A stretch of 64,000 nucleotides of DNA, from positions 1-64,000 of the forward strand of contig JANQLK010000052.1 in assembly GCA_028280615.1 (NCBI GenBank), given 5' to 3'. The DNA comes from Woeseiaceae bacterium. Its GTDB lineage: Bacteria; Pseudomonadota; Gammaproteobacteria; Steroidobacterales; Woeseiaceae. Position 1 is the first letter of the stretch, and each line of letters starts with the position of its first letter. Shown here in pieces: positions 19,007 to 28,514 of this stretch. The translations under genes and the position numbers were made by a program. The notes beneath the pieces were generated by a model that saw nothing but the letters and a program-made list of their open reading frames with translations, ran no database searches and was not told the DNA's origin.

Positions 19007-19747
19007 CTACGTCGTCGCCGCCGGCTTTGCCGCACCGGCGAGGCCCGCCGTTTCGAGCTCGGCAAGCGCCGCGTAGCGAGCGCAGCGCCGCCATACCCGG
19101 CGCCAACCGATCTCAAGGTCCCGGATAGCCGCGCGATGATCGAGGAGCACGACGAGCGTCGCGAAGAGCATCGTCATGCGCCACGCGACCCGGAAGGTTG
19201 CGACCTGCCATGGTTTTCGGATCTGCGAGCGCAGGAACCGGCAGTGGAACCGCAGATGCGCACGCTCGTCGTCCGCGATTTCCTCGAGCATCGCCCGCAT
19301 CCCGCTGCGTGGCAGCCGTCTTGCAAGCAACTGGTAATAGCAGATCCCCACGACCTCAGCGGCCAGCAGCACCATGATCCGTGTGCGAAGGCCGACGAGG
19401 CGCCGGAAGAAGACGAACAGGCGCGCGGTCCAGTTGTGCCGAATGAGCTTGCCGTCGAGCGCGTGCACGCACATTGCGAGCAGATCCGCGTGGCGATGCT
19501 CTTCGGCGACGAACAGCTCCAGCGCCCCGCAGTAGTGCTCGTCCGCGGCGGCAATGTCGCATTCCAGCGCCCGCCGCACCACGGTGCCGCCACCGGACTC
19601 ACCGAGCTGGAAAACGGCCAGCGATCGTGCCAGCGATTCCGGGAGGCCGGCGTAGACTTCTCCACTTTCCAGTCGCGGCAACGGCCGCGCGCTGCGAGCC
19701 TCGAAAAACCGGCGCCAGCGCACCCAATCCGCCGTTTCTCCGCGCAT
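19007..19747 (-). CDS. Ferritin-like diiron domain protein
   Basis: EEHRHADLL and DDERAHLRFH carboxylate/His motifs with central hydrophobic helix. Confidence 0.65.
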   Translation of the reverse strand: MRGETADWVRWRRFFEARSARPLPRLESGEVYAGLPESLARSLAVFQLGESGGGTVVRRALECDIAAADEHYCGALELFVAEEHRHADLLAMCVHALDGKLIRHNWTARLFVFFRRLVGLRTRIMVLLAAEVVGICYYQLLARRLPRSGMRAMLEEIADDERAHLRFHCRFLRSQIRKPWQVATFRVAWRMTMLFATLVVLLDHRAAIRDLEIGWRRVWRRCARYAALAELETAGLAGAAKPAATT

Positions 19748-19978
19748 CGGACTTCCTCCTTCGATCGAACGAGTATGAAGTGATCCGAAGGAAACCGGAA
19801 GGCCGATCAGATAACGCTTGTCACGACTTTCTTCTGGTGTTCGTTGCGTTCCGCCAGGCCTGGCGACGCGGAAGTGTCTACGGCGACCAGCCCGATTCAG
19901 CTGGCGATTGCATTCCGGATGAGGGGAAAGGGGGTCGCGGATTCTGCAGAAGCAGTGGTCCCGGCGCCGATCGGCCGG

Positions 19979-21085
19979 CTACTCGATCGCGATGATCACC
20001 TTGCCCCGGGCGCGCTGCGTTTCGAGATACCGCAGAGCCTCGGATGTCTCGCTCAAGGCGTAGTGCGTGTCGATGCGTGAGATCAATCGGCCGTCTTCCA
20101 TGAGGGATGAGAGGTACCTGAGATCGTCACCGGAGAGTGTCGCCAGCATCATGCCGACTTCCTGATCGACGAACGGCGACATCATCATGGCCTTGATCGG
20201 GTTCCAAAGCGGAGCGACCCAGTTTCCTTTCGGGCCGCCGACCAGCACCATGCGTCCCTCGGGTTTGAGCACGCGAAGATTGGCGGACAGCGACTGGTTG
20301 CCGACCATGTCGACGATCAGGTCGAACTCGCCGCTACTCTCGGTGTAGTTTTCCTTCTTGTAGTCGAACACGTGGTCGGCGCCGAGCGCGCGAACCATGT
20401 CGATGTTGCGTGTGCTGCAAACGCCATGCACTTCGGCGCCCATTGCCTTTGCAATCTGCACCGCGTAGGTGCCGACGCCACCGGAGGCGCCGTTGATCAG
20501 AACTTTTTCGCCCGCCTTGAGCTTGCCGGTGTCGCGCAGCGCCTGCAATGCCGTGATAGCGGCAATGGGAATGGCAGCGGCCTCGTCGAAACCGACGTTA
20601 TCGGGTTTTCGCGCCAGCGCTCGGTCCTCCGGCATCGCCAGGTACTCGGCGAAGGCGCCCGTGCGACCGCCAAAAACGGCGTCACCGACGGCGAATCGGG
20701 TGACTTCATCGCCGACCTCGACGATGACGCCGGAGAAATCCACACCCATGCGCCGATCCGTCGGGCGACCAATGCCGGCGGAAAGACGCATCAGGTAGGG
20801 CGAGCCGCGCATGTAGTGATAGTCCAGCGGATTGATCGCAGCGGCCTTGACCTGGATCAGGACGTCTTTCGGTCCCGGTTTCGGTTTCTCGACGTCGAGG
20901 TACTCGAGGGCTTCGGGTCCGCCATAGCAACGCGACACGACGGCTTTCATGGTCTCGGTGCCGGCAGGAACGGCCGGCGCCGGCCCGCAGTCCGCGGTGT
21001 AACTGAGCGTTACGGCGAACGCCACAGACGCCACGCCGAGCAACGCGAGGAAGCCGTTCAGGATCTTGTAGCGAAGTTTCATCAT
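19979..21085 (-). CDS. NAD(P)-dependent MDR oxidoreductase (quinone oxidoreductase-like)
   Basis: GEKVLINGASGGVGTYAVQIAKAMGAEVHGVCST. Confidence 0.93.
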   Translation of the reverse strand: MMKLRYKILNGFLALLGVASVAFAVTLSYTADCGPAPAVPAGTETMKAVVSRCYGGPEALEYLDVEKPKPGPKDVLIQVKAAAINPLDYHYMRGSPYLMRLSAGIGRPTDRRMGVDFSGVIVEVGDEVTRFAVGDAVFGGRTGAFAEYLAMPEDRALARKPDNVGFDEAAAIPIAAITALQALRDTGKLKAGEKVLINGASGGVGTYAVQIAKAMGAEVHGVCSTRNIDMVRALGADHVFDYKKENYTESSGEFDLIVDMVGNQSLSANLRVLKPEGRMVLVGGPKGNWVAPLWNPIKAMMMSPFVDQEVGMMLATLSGDDLRYLSSLMEDGRLISRIDTHYALSETSEALRYLETQRARGKVIIAIE

Positions 21086-21142
21086 TCACCGGAGCTTTCG
21101 ATTTCTGGCCGCGATCCTAGCACTCGGCCGCCGCAGGCGAAA

Positions 21143-21841
21143 TCATACCCGGGGTGGATTCTCGGCTCCGCCCGCGGAGGGAGAGCCGGCCTCGACGAGG
21201 CCGCTCTCGTAGGCAAACACCACGGCCTGCGCGCGATCGCGCACGCCGAGCTTCGACAGAATACTGGATACGTGTGTCTTGACCGTGGCGGCACCGATGA
21301 ACAGGGATTCCGAGATCTCCTGGTTGTTCAGACCGCGGGCAACGGCCGTGAGCACCTCTTTTTCCCGGCCGGTGAGGCTCTCGAGCTTTGGCGACAGCTC
21401 GGCATCGACGGCGAGACGTTCAGCGAAGCGGCCAATCAGGCGTCGCGTGATCGATGGCGAGAGCAGCGCACCCCCTTCAGCCACGACACGGACGGCTGTG
21501 ATCAGCTCTTCGGGCGGCGTGTCCTTCAGCACGAAGCCACTCGCACCGGCGCGCAGCGCTTTGTAAATGTACTCGTCAGGGTCGAAAGTCGTCACGATCA
21601 GGATGCGCACGGGCCAGTCGGCTTCGGCCAGAATGCGCGTGGTAGCTTCGAGGCCGTCCATATCCGGCATCCGGATGTCCATCACGATGACATCCGGGCG
21701 ATGTTCGTTGGCGACCTCGATCGCTTCGATGCCGGTACCGGCTTCGGCGACGACGTCGATGTCGCCCTGGTGGCCGAGCACCATCGCGAAGCCGCCGCGC
21801 ACGAGCGCCTGGTCGTCAACGACGGCGACACGAATGCTCAC
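21143..21841 (-). CDS. NarL/LuxR-type response regulator
   Basis: VAVVDDQALVRGGFAMVL, DVIVMDIRMPDMDGLEA, LTGREKEVLTAVARGLNNQEISESLFI. Confidence 0.96.
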   Translation of the reverse strand: MSIRVAVVDDQALVRGGFAMVLGHQGDIDVVAEAGTGIEAIEVANEHRPDVIVMDIRMPDMDGLEATTRILAEADWPVRILIVTTFDPDEYIYKALRAGASGFVLKDTPPEELITAVRVVAEGGALLSPSITRRLIGRFAERLAVDAELSPKLESLTGREKEVLTAVARGLNNQEISESLFIGAATVKTHVSSILSKLGVRDRAQAVVFAYESGLVEAGSPSAGGAENPPRV

Positions 21842-23040
21842 GTGACTTCCTCCGTTATCGGCAATCGTGCCAGCACCGAAAACCCACCCGTTCGGCGCGG
21901 TCCCGCCTCCAGCGTGCCGCCCAGCAGCTGCGCGCGTTCCCGCATGCCGGCAATCCCGTGGCCCGCCCCGGGGAGAAGCGTGCGGCCGACGCCGTCGTCC
22001 TTGATCTCGATGGTCACCTCTCGTTCGCCGGTTTCCACGCTGACTTCCGCACGTGCCTGTGGACCGGCGTGTTTCAGCACGTTGGTCAACGCTTCCTGGA
22101 TGATGCGGTAGATCGCGAGCTCGACGCGTGCCGGCAATCGCCGCCGGCTTTGGTCCGGTGTCAGATCGACCTCGAGGCCCGCGCGCTCGATTTCCGCAAT
22201 CAGGCGGGGCAGGTCGGCGCGGCCCGGTTGCGGGCCCAGCTCATCGTTGTCCCTGTCCGGACGCAATACGCCGAGCAGGTGGCGGAGCTCGTCGAGCGCC
22301 TGCCTGCCGGCGACTTCGACCGAGCCCATGGCTTCGGCGGCAGCCGCGGGGTCGGTATCGACGATGGTTTTCGCGGCGCCGGCCTGCACCGTCATCAGGC
22401 TTACCTGGTGCGCGACGATATCGTGCAGTTCCCGCGCGATGCGCGTGCGCTCCGTGGCCACGGCTTTTTCGGCCTCGACCGTTTGCTCGCGCTCCAGTTG
22501 CCTGGCGCGCTCACGCAACAGCCGCAGGTATTCGACTCGGCCACGCACACTTCGTCCGAAATACCAGATGGCGATGGGGAAGATGAGCTGCACGAAATGC
22601 TCGGGCGAGAGATCCGAGTGAGCGAAGTCGCCGACGATGATCAGCACGCAGGCGGTAGCGAGTCCGATGACACTGCCGCGCTCGTCGGTCGAGTAGCGGC
22701 CGAGGTTGTAGAGCGATATCGCCAGCGCGAAGATCGGCCCCTGCAGCTGACCGAGCAACATGCCAAGCGCCGATGCTCCCAGGACGATCCAGTGCACGCG
22801 TTCCGGCAGGCGCCGTCTCCAGTAGAGCGATGCGTTGCCAAGTACGAACAGGGCGAACCCGGCGAAGGTAAGGGACTCACCGCCGTCAGCCTGCTCGCCG
22901 GACCGGAACGCGAACGTCAACAGGAATGAGACGAAGGCCAGGGCGGCATCGGAGAGCCTTGGCCAGCGTTTGAACGGCCCGCGGAACGGCCGCCATTTCT
23001 CGATCAGCGAGGGATCGATCGTTTGTGCGGCCTCGTTCAC
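21838..23040 (-). CDS. Sensor histidine kinase (NarX/DesK-like)
   Basis: TRIARELHDIVAHQVSLMTVQAGAA; HATPase IKDDGVGRTLLPGAGHGIAGMRERAQLLGG; 4-bp overlap with response regulator. Confidence 0.96.
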   Translation of the reverse strand: MNEAAQTIDPSLIEKWRPFRGPFKRWPRLSDAALAFVSFLLTFAFRSGEQADGGESLTFAGFALFVLGNASLYWRRRLPERVHWIVLGASALGMLLGQLQGPIFALAISLYNLGRYSTDERGSVIGLATACVLIIVGDFAHSDLSPEHFVQLIFPIAIWYFGRSVRGRVEYLRLLRERARQLEREQTVEAEKAVATERTRIARELHDIVAHQVSLMTVQAGAAKTIVDTDPAAAAEAMGSVEVAGRQALDELRHLLGVLRPDRDNDELGPQPGRADLPRLIAEIERAGLEVDLTPDQSRRRLPARVELAIYRIIQEALTNVLKHAGPQARAEVSVETGEREVTIEIKDDGVGRTLLPGAGHGIAGMRERAQLLGGTLEAGPRRTGGFSVLARLPITEEVT

Positions 23041-23296
23041 CGCGCGTGTTCTCCGGGCACGGGCACACGAAGGGACTGGCGGGATTTACTGTCCATAAGG
23101 GCACTGTAGATCATTGAGGCCCCTACTGTGACTCCACGGCCAGGCCGTGTCATCCCCAGCGAGACGGAGGTGTCGTTGTATTGCCTCCCCATTTTCGGGG
23201 AGACGCAGATGGACCCGGGGGGCGATGTGCGGATTCGCCGCATTCGATAACGTTCCCGCACTGAATTCGAATGTCCGAACGGACGAGGGGGTTTCC

Positions 23297-24121
23297 ATGA
23301 CTGAAGCCGTAGCAAATCGATGGGCGCTGTCGCCGGTTCTGGCCGGCCGCACACTAACGGGAGCCGCGAGGCTCTGGTTCGTCGTCGCGGCAATTGGCCA
23401 CTGGATATTCCTTGCCTACCTGTTCGGGCACTACGGCCCGCTGATCGTCGCGGACGGTTCCAAAGGGCTCGTGGAGTCCGCCATGCCGAGCGGCCACGTG
23501 CCCGGCGACACGCTGGGCAACGCCGCGGCGCTCTTCCACATCCTGTTGGCCACGATCATCATAGGCGGTGGGCCGCTGCAACTCATTCCCGGCATACGCA
23601 ATCGTTATCCCGGTTTTCACCGCTGGCTCGGCCGCAGTTACGTCGTGGCGGCGGTCGTCAGCGCCGCGGCAGGCCTGTATATGATCTGGACACGCGGTAC
23701 GGCCGGCGGCATCTGGACGCAACTCGCGATGTCCGGTGACGGCGTGTTGATCTTCATTTGCGCGGGTTTCGCGCTGCGATTCGCGATGGCCCGCAACATC
23801 GTCCGCCATCGACGCTGGGCGCTGCGGCTGTTCATGGTGGCGAGCGCCGTCTGGCTGTTTCGCGTGAGCCTGATGGGCTGGGTTGCACTCACCGGCGGCA
23901 TCGGCATCGACTGGGATACCTTCACGGGTCCCTTCGTCTACTTCCTGGGCTTCGGCCAGTACCTGGTGCCGCTCGCGGTGCTGGAGCTGTACTTCCGCGC
24001 GCACGATCGGGGAGAGCCGGGCAGCCAGCTGGCCGTCGCTACCGTCATAGGAGCGCTCACGCTCTACATGGGCTTGGGTATCGTCACCGCCACGATGGGC
24101 ATGTGGCTACCGCGAATCTAG
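23297..24121 (+). CDS. DUF2306-like integral membrane protein
   Basis: Multiple TM helices; GGPLQLIPGIRNRYPGFHRWLGRSYV. Confidence 0.8.
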   Translation: MTEAVANRWALSPVLAGRTLTGAARLWFVVAAIGHWIFLAYLFGHYGPLIVADGSKGLVESAMPSGHVPGDTLGNAAALFHILLATIIIGGGPLQLIPGIRNRYPGFHRWLGRSYVVAAVVSAAAGLYMIWTRGTAGGIWTQLAMSGDGVLIFICAGFALRFAMARNIVRHRRWALRLFMVASAVWLFRVSLMGWVALTGGIGIDWDTFTGPFVYFLGFGQYLVPLAVLELYFRAHDRGEPGSQLAVATVIGALTLYMGLGIVTATMGMWLPRI

Positions 24122-24137
24122 CCCGGATCCGGGCTAG
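24118..24137. repeat. Perfect 20-bp palindrome CTAGCCCGGATCCGGGCTAG overlapping a stop codon
   Basis: Self-complementary by inspection; CGAATCTAGCCCGGATCCG also at 14447-14465. Confidence 0.85.
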
Positions 24138-24217
24138 CAGCGGCCTCGAAAGCAGTCACGATCGCAATGCGATCACGATCTGGTCTGCTCTCCAGGGCGC
24201 AGCGCGCGTTCCGGAGC

Positions 24218-26014
24218 TCACGTGTGTATCTCGACGATATCCGACCGCAACCGATCCATTGACGTAAGGAGCTCCGCGCGTTCTCCGTGCTCCAATGGGT
24301 ACTTCTCGAGTATTCGTTCCAGGTGATACACGAAGAGCCGCCAGTCCGACGCTGTCACGCCCATGCCTTCGTGCACTTCCGCCATGCCGCGGCCGGTGTA
24401 CAGGTAGGGCCCACCCGCGCGCTCGCACAGGAAATAGATCAGCAACTCCTTCTCGCGGCGAATGCTGTCCGCTCCCCGATGTCGCCAGAACCGGCCGAGT
24501 TGGGGATCGGCGTGCAGGGCCGGCAGCAATTCGTCGGCTAGCTGTCGCACGGACTCAATGCCACCCACTCGCGTGTACAGGGAATCCGGCCTGGGCCTTT
24601 TGATGCCGAGCTTTCTGATGCGCGAGTTGAGCGTCGATGGATTGAGGCCGAGCAACTCGGCCGTGCCGCCTGGACCGGCGACTCTCCAATCGGCATGTTC
24701 CAACGCCGCGACAAGATTGTTGCGCTCCATTTGCCTCATTTCCGCTTCCTTGATAAACCGGAGCGGCAGGATGCCGGCGTGTTCCGCGGCATCGAGGGCA
24801 GGTATTTGTTGAAGGGCCTGCTCGGGAAGCGCGACATCCAGGCGAAACTCCGTGGTCGAAAGAATGACCGCGCGCTCTATCACACTCTTGAGCTCTCGGA
24901 TGTTCCCGGGCCAGTCATAGTCCTGCAGCATACGCATCTGCTCGTCGGAGAGCGTATAACGCGGCCGATGCAGCTCCGCACATGCAGTCGCGAGGAAATG
25001 GGCGGCGAGTAACGGCACGTCTTCCTTGCGCTTGCGAAGCGGCGGTACTTCGATGGGAAACACTCCGAGGCGGAAGAACAGGTCTTCCCGAAATCGCCCG
25101 TTCTCGATTGCGGTTTCCAGGTCACGATTGGTGGCTGCAATTATCCGCACGTCGACGCGGTGCGTTTTCTCGCCACCGACGCGCTCAAACGACTTCTGCT
25201 GCAACGACCGCAGCAGCTTGCCCTGAAGCTCCTGGGGTATCTCTCCGACTTCATCCAGGAACAGTGAGCCCCCGTCGGCCAGTTCGAAACGCCCTACACG
25301 GTCGCGAACCGCACCGGTAAACGCACCCTTGACGTGGCCAAAGAACTCGCTTTCGAACAGGTCATGGGGAATGGATGCACAGTTGACGGTTACGAGCGGA
25401 GCAGCGGCTCGTTCGCTTTGACTGTGAATCAATCGGGCCACGAGCTCCTTGCCGACCCCGGACTCGCCCGTGATGAGCACGGAAGCATCGGTGGTCGCAA
25501 CCGCCTTGATGCGCTCTATCGTCTGCAAGAGAGCGGGGCTGTGGCCAATGACTTCGTCCAGCTCCCTGATCGGCTGCGTTTCGTCGCGCAGATAGTCGCG
25601 CTCCATCTTCAGGCGATCGTTGAGCTCTCGCAGCTCCTTTACCTGCTCCGTCTTCTCGCGTTCCCGCCGATTGCGCTCGGTAACGTCGTTGAACCACCAA
25701 ATGATGCACGGAGTGCCGTCGTCGTTCTTCGCCGTCGATGCCGAAGCATCCAACTCGATCACGTCTCCGTGTTTGGTCGAAACAGCCAATGACAGTCGCT
25801 GGTGCCGGCCGCCTCGATTGAGTATCTGGAGGCTGCCATCAAGCGCGTCCCGATAGGACTCGCCGACGAGATCGGACAAGGCAATGCCGATGATCTCCGG
25901 CTCGGTGTAACCGAGCTCGTCGAGCCAGGCGTTGTTCGCGCTCAGCATCCGCCCCTCCAGATCCGTCACGTGCAGCAACACGGCTGCGTCGCGGTAAAGC
26001 GCTTCGATATTCAT
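24218..26014 (-). CDS. Sigma54-dependent transcriptional activator: PAS - AAA+ - Fis HTH - C-terminal truncated-hemoglobin-like domain
   Basis: [21 protein letters not shown]-like region; Walker [52 protein letters not shown]; globin [19 protein letters not shown]...[21 protein letters not shown]. Start set at internal ATG ([11 protein letters not shown]). Confidence 0.93.
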   Translation of the reverse strand: MNIEALYRDAAVLLHVTDLEGRMLSANNAWLDELGYTEPEIIGIALSDLVGESYRDALDGSLQILNRGGRHQRLSLAVSTKHGDVIELDASASTAKNDDGTPCIIWWFNDVTERNRREREKTEQVKELRELNDRLKMERDYLRDETQPIRELDEVIGHSPALLQTIERIKAVATTDASVLITGESGVGKELVARLIHSQSERAAAPLVTVNCASIPHDLFESEFFGHVKGAFTGAVRDRVGRFELADGGSLFLDEVGEIPQELQGKLLRSLQQKSFERVGGEKTHRVDVRIIAATNRDLETAIENGRFREDLFFRLGVFPIEVPPLRKRKEDVPLLAAHFLATACAELHRPRYTLSDEQMRMLQDYDWPGNIRELKSVIERAVILSTTEFRLDVALPEQALQQIPALDAAEHAGILPLRFIKEAEMRQMERNNLVAALEHADWRVAGPGGTAELLGLNPSTLNSRIRKLGIKRPRPDSLYTRVGGIESVRQLADELLPALHADPQLGRFWRHRGADSIRREKELLIYFLCERAGGPYLYTGRGMAEVHEGMGVTASDWRLFVYHLERILEKYPLEHGERAELLTSMDRLRSDIVEIHT

Positions 26015-26043
26015 CCGGGACGCTCCGGGCGGTGATCGTTGCC

Positions 26044-26097
26044 ATATTTCACAAATCGACGGGAAATGTCCACGTTGAAGTTGTGAAATATCACAAC
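26044..26097. promoter_or_regulatory. Paired inverted TTGTGAAATAT sites, the promoter-proximal one forming a palindrome GTTGTGA-AATA-TCACAAC
   Basis: ATATTTCACAA at 26044-26054 and TTGTGAAATAT at 26081-26091; palindrome 26080-26097. Confidence 0.7.
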
Positions 26098-26169
26098 CGT
26101 TTTCGCGGTAGGGGTTCCCGGTTTTTCGCAACTCATTGATTTCATGTGAAGCGACAGTCGGGCGCGCGG

Positions 26170-26186
26170 TTGGCACGGTTTCTGCT
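26170..26186 (+). promoter_or_regulatory. Predicted sigma54 (-24/-12) promoter
   Basis: TTGGCACGGTTTCTGCT against YTGGCACGRNNNTTGCW: one mismatch, GG-N10-GC spacing exact, 74 bp before ATG at 26260. Confidence 0.75.
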
Positions 26187-26259
26187 TTAGGTGCCTTGAG
26201 GTCGATGCACGCTCAAGTCCAGGACCTCGGGACCCATCAACTGCCAATCGGAGAACACT

Positions 26260-26973
26260 GTGAAGCACCTAACCCTCTTATCGCTCGCGCTGCTGACGAC
26301 CGCACCGGTTCTCGGACACGAGATCGTGAGCGAGGTCGACCCGGACAAAGTCCCGGCCTTCGATATCACCTCGGGAGCGGCGACCACGGACGGACGGCTG
26401 ACAACCTTCATCATGGAGGTGGCCGGCGTCGCGGGCAGCGAAAAGCCCGTGCCCATCGGCCGGGTGGCCGGCTCCAGGGTCGAAGCCTATGTCTGGCCCA
26501 CCAGCCTAGACCCGCACGTCGTCGGCTTCGATCCCGAGTCCGGCACGCTTGCGCTCGCCATTACCGCCCATCCCGACTTCGATGACACGCCGCTGTACGA
26601 CGAAAACAACGACGGCGATCCCGCCAATGACGGTGCCGACTGGCATTCGCACTGGGTCGTCCTGGTCGACGAGGCGGCCTGCGGTGCGGGTTTGAAGGTA
26701 CGCGATGTTTCGCCCGGCGTGGATCTGCTGCCCGCGACCGCTCCCTATTTCCCCATTGCGCTGGACAGCCCGGGTATGAGCCCGATTCTCGACGGCCGCG
26801 TGGCGAGGATCACGGTGCCCGTCGGTGACACGACCAGCGTCTCGTTCGACGCCGTTACGGCCGAACTGCAGGTAAACGAAAGCGAGCAAGTTCCCCTGCT
26901 GTGCGTAACCGGCGTTCACGACGTCGCGTCCGGCGATCTGTCACTTCCCGGTCGCGTGAGGGTCGAGAAATGA
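26260..26973 (+). CDS. Secreted protein of unknown function
   Basis: Signal peptide MKHLTLLSLALLTTAPVLG; DWHSHWVVLVDEAACG. Confidence 0.75.
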   Translation: MKHLTLLSLALLTTAPVLGHEIVSEVDPDKVPAFDITSGAATTDGRLTTFIMEVAGVAGSEKPVPIGRVAGSRVEAYVWPTSLDPHVVGFDPESGTLALAITAHPDFDDTPLYDENNDGDPANDGADWHSHWVVLVDEAACGAGLKVRDVSPGVDLLPATAPYFPIALDSPGMSPILDGRVARITVPVGDTTSVSFDAVTAELQVNESEQVPLLCVTGVHDVASGDLSLPGRVRVEK

Positions 26974-27602
26974 CTACGCCGACAACGTCGCTTCTCGCGG
27001 GTTCGCTTCTCGCTGTCCTTGCCTGCGGCGACCCGGCGTGGGGAGAGGATGCCGCCGCCTCCAACGTGCCAGCACAATCGATCGCGCCTGACCGGCTCAG
27101 CGTCGAGCTGATCAACGAAATTGGCGAAGTCATCGGCGAGGTCGCCGCACGAGAAGGTGCGATGGGCGTGCTGCTGCAGGTTCGAGCGACGGACCTGCCA
27201 TCCGGTTTTCATGGTTTGCACCTGCACGCCACGGGCGACTGCTCCGATCTTGGCGCCTTCAAACGCTCGGGTGGACATATCCAGCATACGGATCACGCCC
27301 ACGGCTATCTGCACACGGCCGGCGTCCACCGTGGCGATCTTCCCAACCTGTATGCGCATACCGACGGCGTCGCGAGCGCCGATTTCTTCGCCGCCGAGCT
27401 CGCGCTCTCGGACCTACGGGACGCCGACGGCGCGGCCCTGATCGTCCACGCCGAACCCGACAACTACTGGACTCAGCCCATCGGGGCCGCAGGCGATCGA
27501 ATCGCCTGCGCGGCCTTTGCCGGCGGGACCAACGCAACCATGAATCACGCTGCCGAATCGGACGACACGTCGCGTCCCGATCGGGTGAGGACAACGAAAT
27601 GA
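26970..27602 (+). CDS. sodC: Cu/Zn superoxide dismutase family protein
   Basis: GFHGLHLHATGDC, HAHGYLHTAGVHRGDLPNLYAHTDG, ALIVHAEPDNYWTQPIGAAGDRIAC; ATGA overlap with upstream gene. Confidence 0.88.
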   Translation: MTTPTTSLLAGSLLAVLACGDPAWGEDAAASNVPAQSIAPDRLSVELINEIGEVIGEVAAREGAMGVLLQVRATDLPSGFHGLHLHATGDCSDLGAFKRSGGHIQHTDHAHGYLHTAGVHRGDLPNLYAHTDGVASADFFAAELALSDLRDADGAALIVHAEPDNYWTQPIGAAGDRIACAAFAGGTNATMNHAAESDDTSRPDRVRTTK

Positions 27603-27949
27603 CGACTCCAAACGCAACAAATGCATCGATCCTCGTGGCTTTGCTGCTCGGCGCCTTCGTTTGCTGCGACCCGGCGTGGAGCGGCGAGACGGCCGTCCCT
27701 GAAGGCTTGGCGGATTTTCCTGCCAGCCTGATCACCGATACGCCGCAGCTGGGATTTGCACTGGCGATCAGGCTCTCCCGACTTGGCGTGAAGGCGGCGC
27801 AACCGGACGTCGCGGTGTTGAGGAAACTCCGGCCCGTGTACGCAAACAATGCCGACAGCCTGATCGCTACCAGCCAGGTCGTCGCCATTCACTTTCAGAC
27901 AATCGCCGCCGCAAACAACTACTGGAGACGGCCGGAGACGGAACAGTGA
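27599..27949 (+). CDS. Small secreted protein, possibly a degenerate relative of the upstream SOD gene
   Basis: MTTPNATNASILVALLLGAFVCCDPAWSGE resembles MTTPTTSLLAGSLLAVLACGDPAWGE of the SOD; ends NNYWRRPETE versus DNYWTQPIGA. Confidence 0.6.
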   Translation: MTTPNATNASILVALLLGAFVCCDPAWSGETAVPEGLADFPASLITDTPQLGFALAIRLSRLGVKAAQPDVAVLRKLRPVYANNADSLIATSQVVAIHFQTIAAANNYWRRPETEQ

Positions 27950-28500
27950 ACCTCAAGCCGGCTCCGGAACTGCGCACCGCGGAGTGGTTCAACGTAGATG
28001 AGCCGCTGTCGCTGAAAGCGCTGCGCGGCAAGGTCGTGATGATCGAAGCGTTCCAGATGCTTTGCCCGGGATGCGTATCGCACGGTCTACCGCTCGCGGA
28101 GCAGGTGCACAACACGTTCAGCAGACACGACCTGACCGTCATCGGTCTGCACTCGGTATTCGAACACCACGCCGTACAGGGCACTCGTGAAGCGATTGAG
28201 GCGTTTCTTCACGAATACAAGCTCAGCTTCCCGGTGGCGATGGACGCGCCATCACAGCAAGGCGGCTTGCCGCAGACCATGCGTACGTACCAGATGCAGG
28301 GAACGCCCACGCTGGTTCTCGTCGATCGCTCGGGCTACCTGCGTAAAAGGCACTTCGGCGTCCTGCCGGAGTTGGCACTGGGTGCCGAGATCATGTCGCT
28401 GATCCAGGAGTCGGAACAGCCCCTATCGGCGACCGCATCTGCCGCGTTGACCAGCGACGGCTGCGATTCATCGGGCTGCCGCGTCGCACAACAAGACTGA
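27946..28500 (+). CDS. Thioredoxin-fold redoxin with CPGC motif
   Basis: LRGKVVMIEAFQMLCPGCVSHGLP; MQGTPTLVLVDRSG. Confidence 0.88.
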   Translation: MNLKPAPELRTAEWFNVDEPLSLKALRGKVVMIEAFQMLCPGCVSHGLPLAEQVHNTFSRHDLTVIGLHSVFEHHAVQGTREAIEAFLHEYKLSFPVAMDAPSQQGGLPQTMRTYQMQGTPTLVLVDRSGYLRKRHFGVLPELALGAEIMSLIQESEQPLSATASAALTSDGCDSSGCRVAQQD

Positions 28501-28514
28501 CACAGGAGAAAACA

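Noticed and set aside
20372-22111. 579-aa plus-strand ORF
   Set aside because: Spans antisense of an MDR oxidoreductase, a response regulator and part of a kinase; composition typical of shadow frames.
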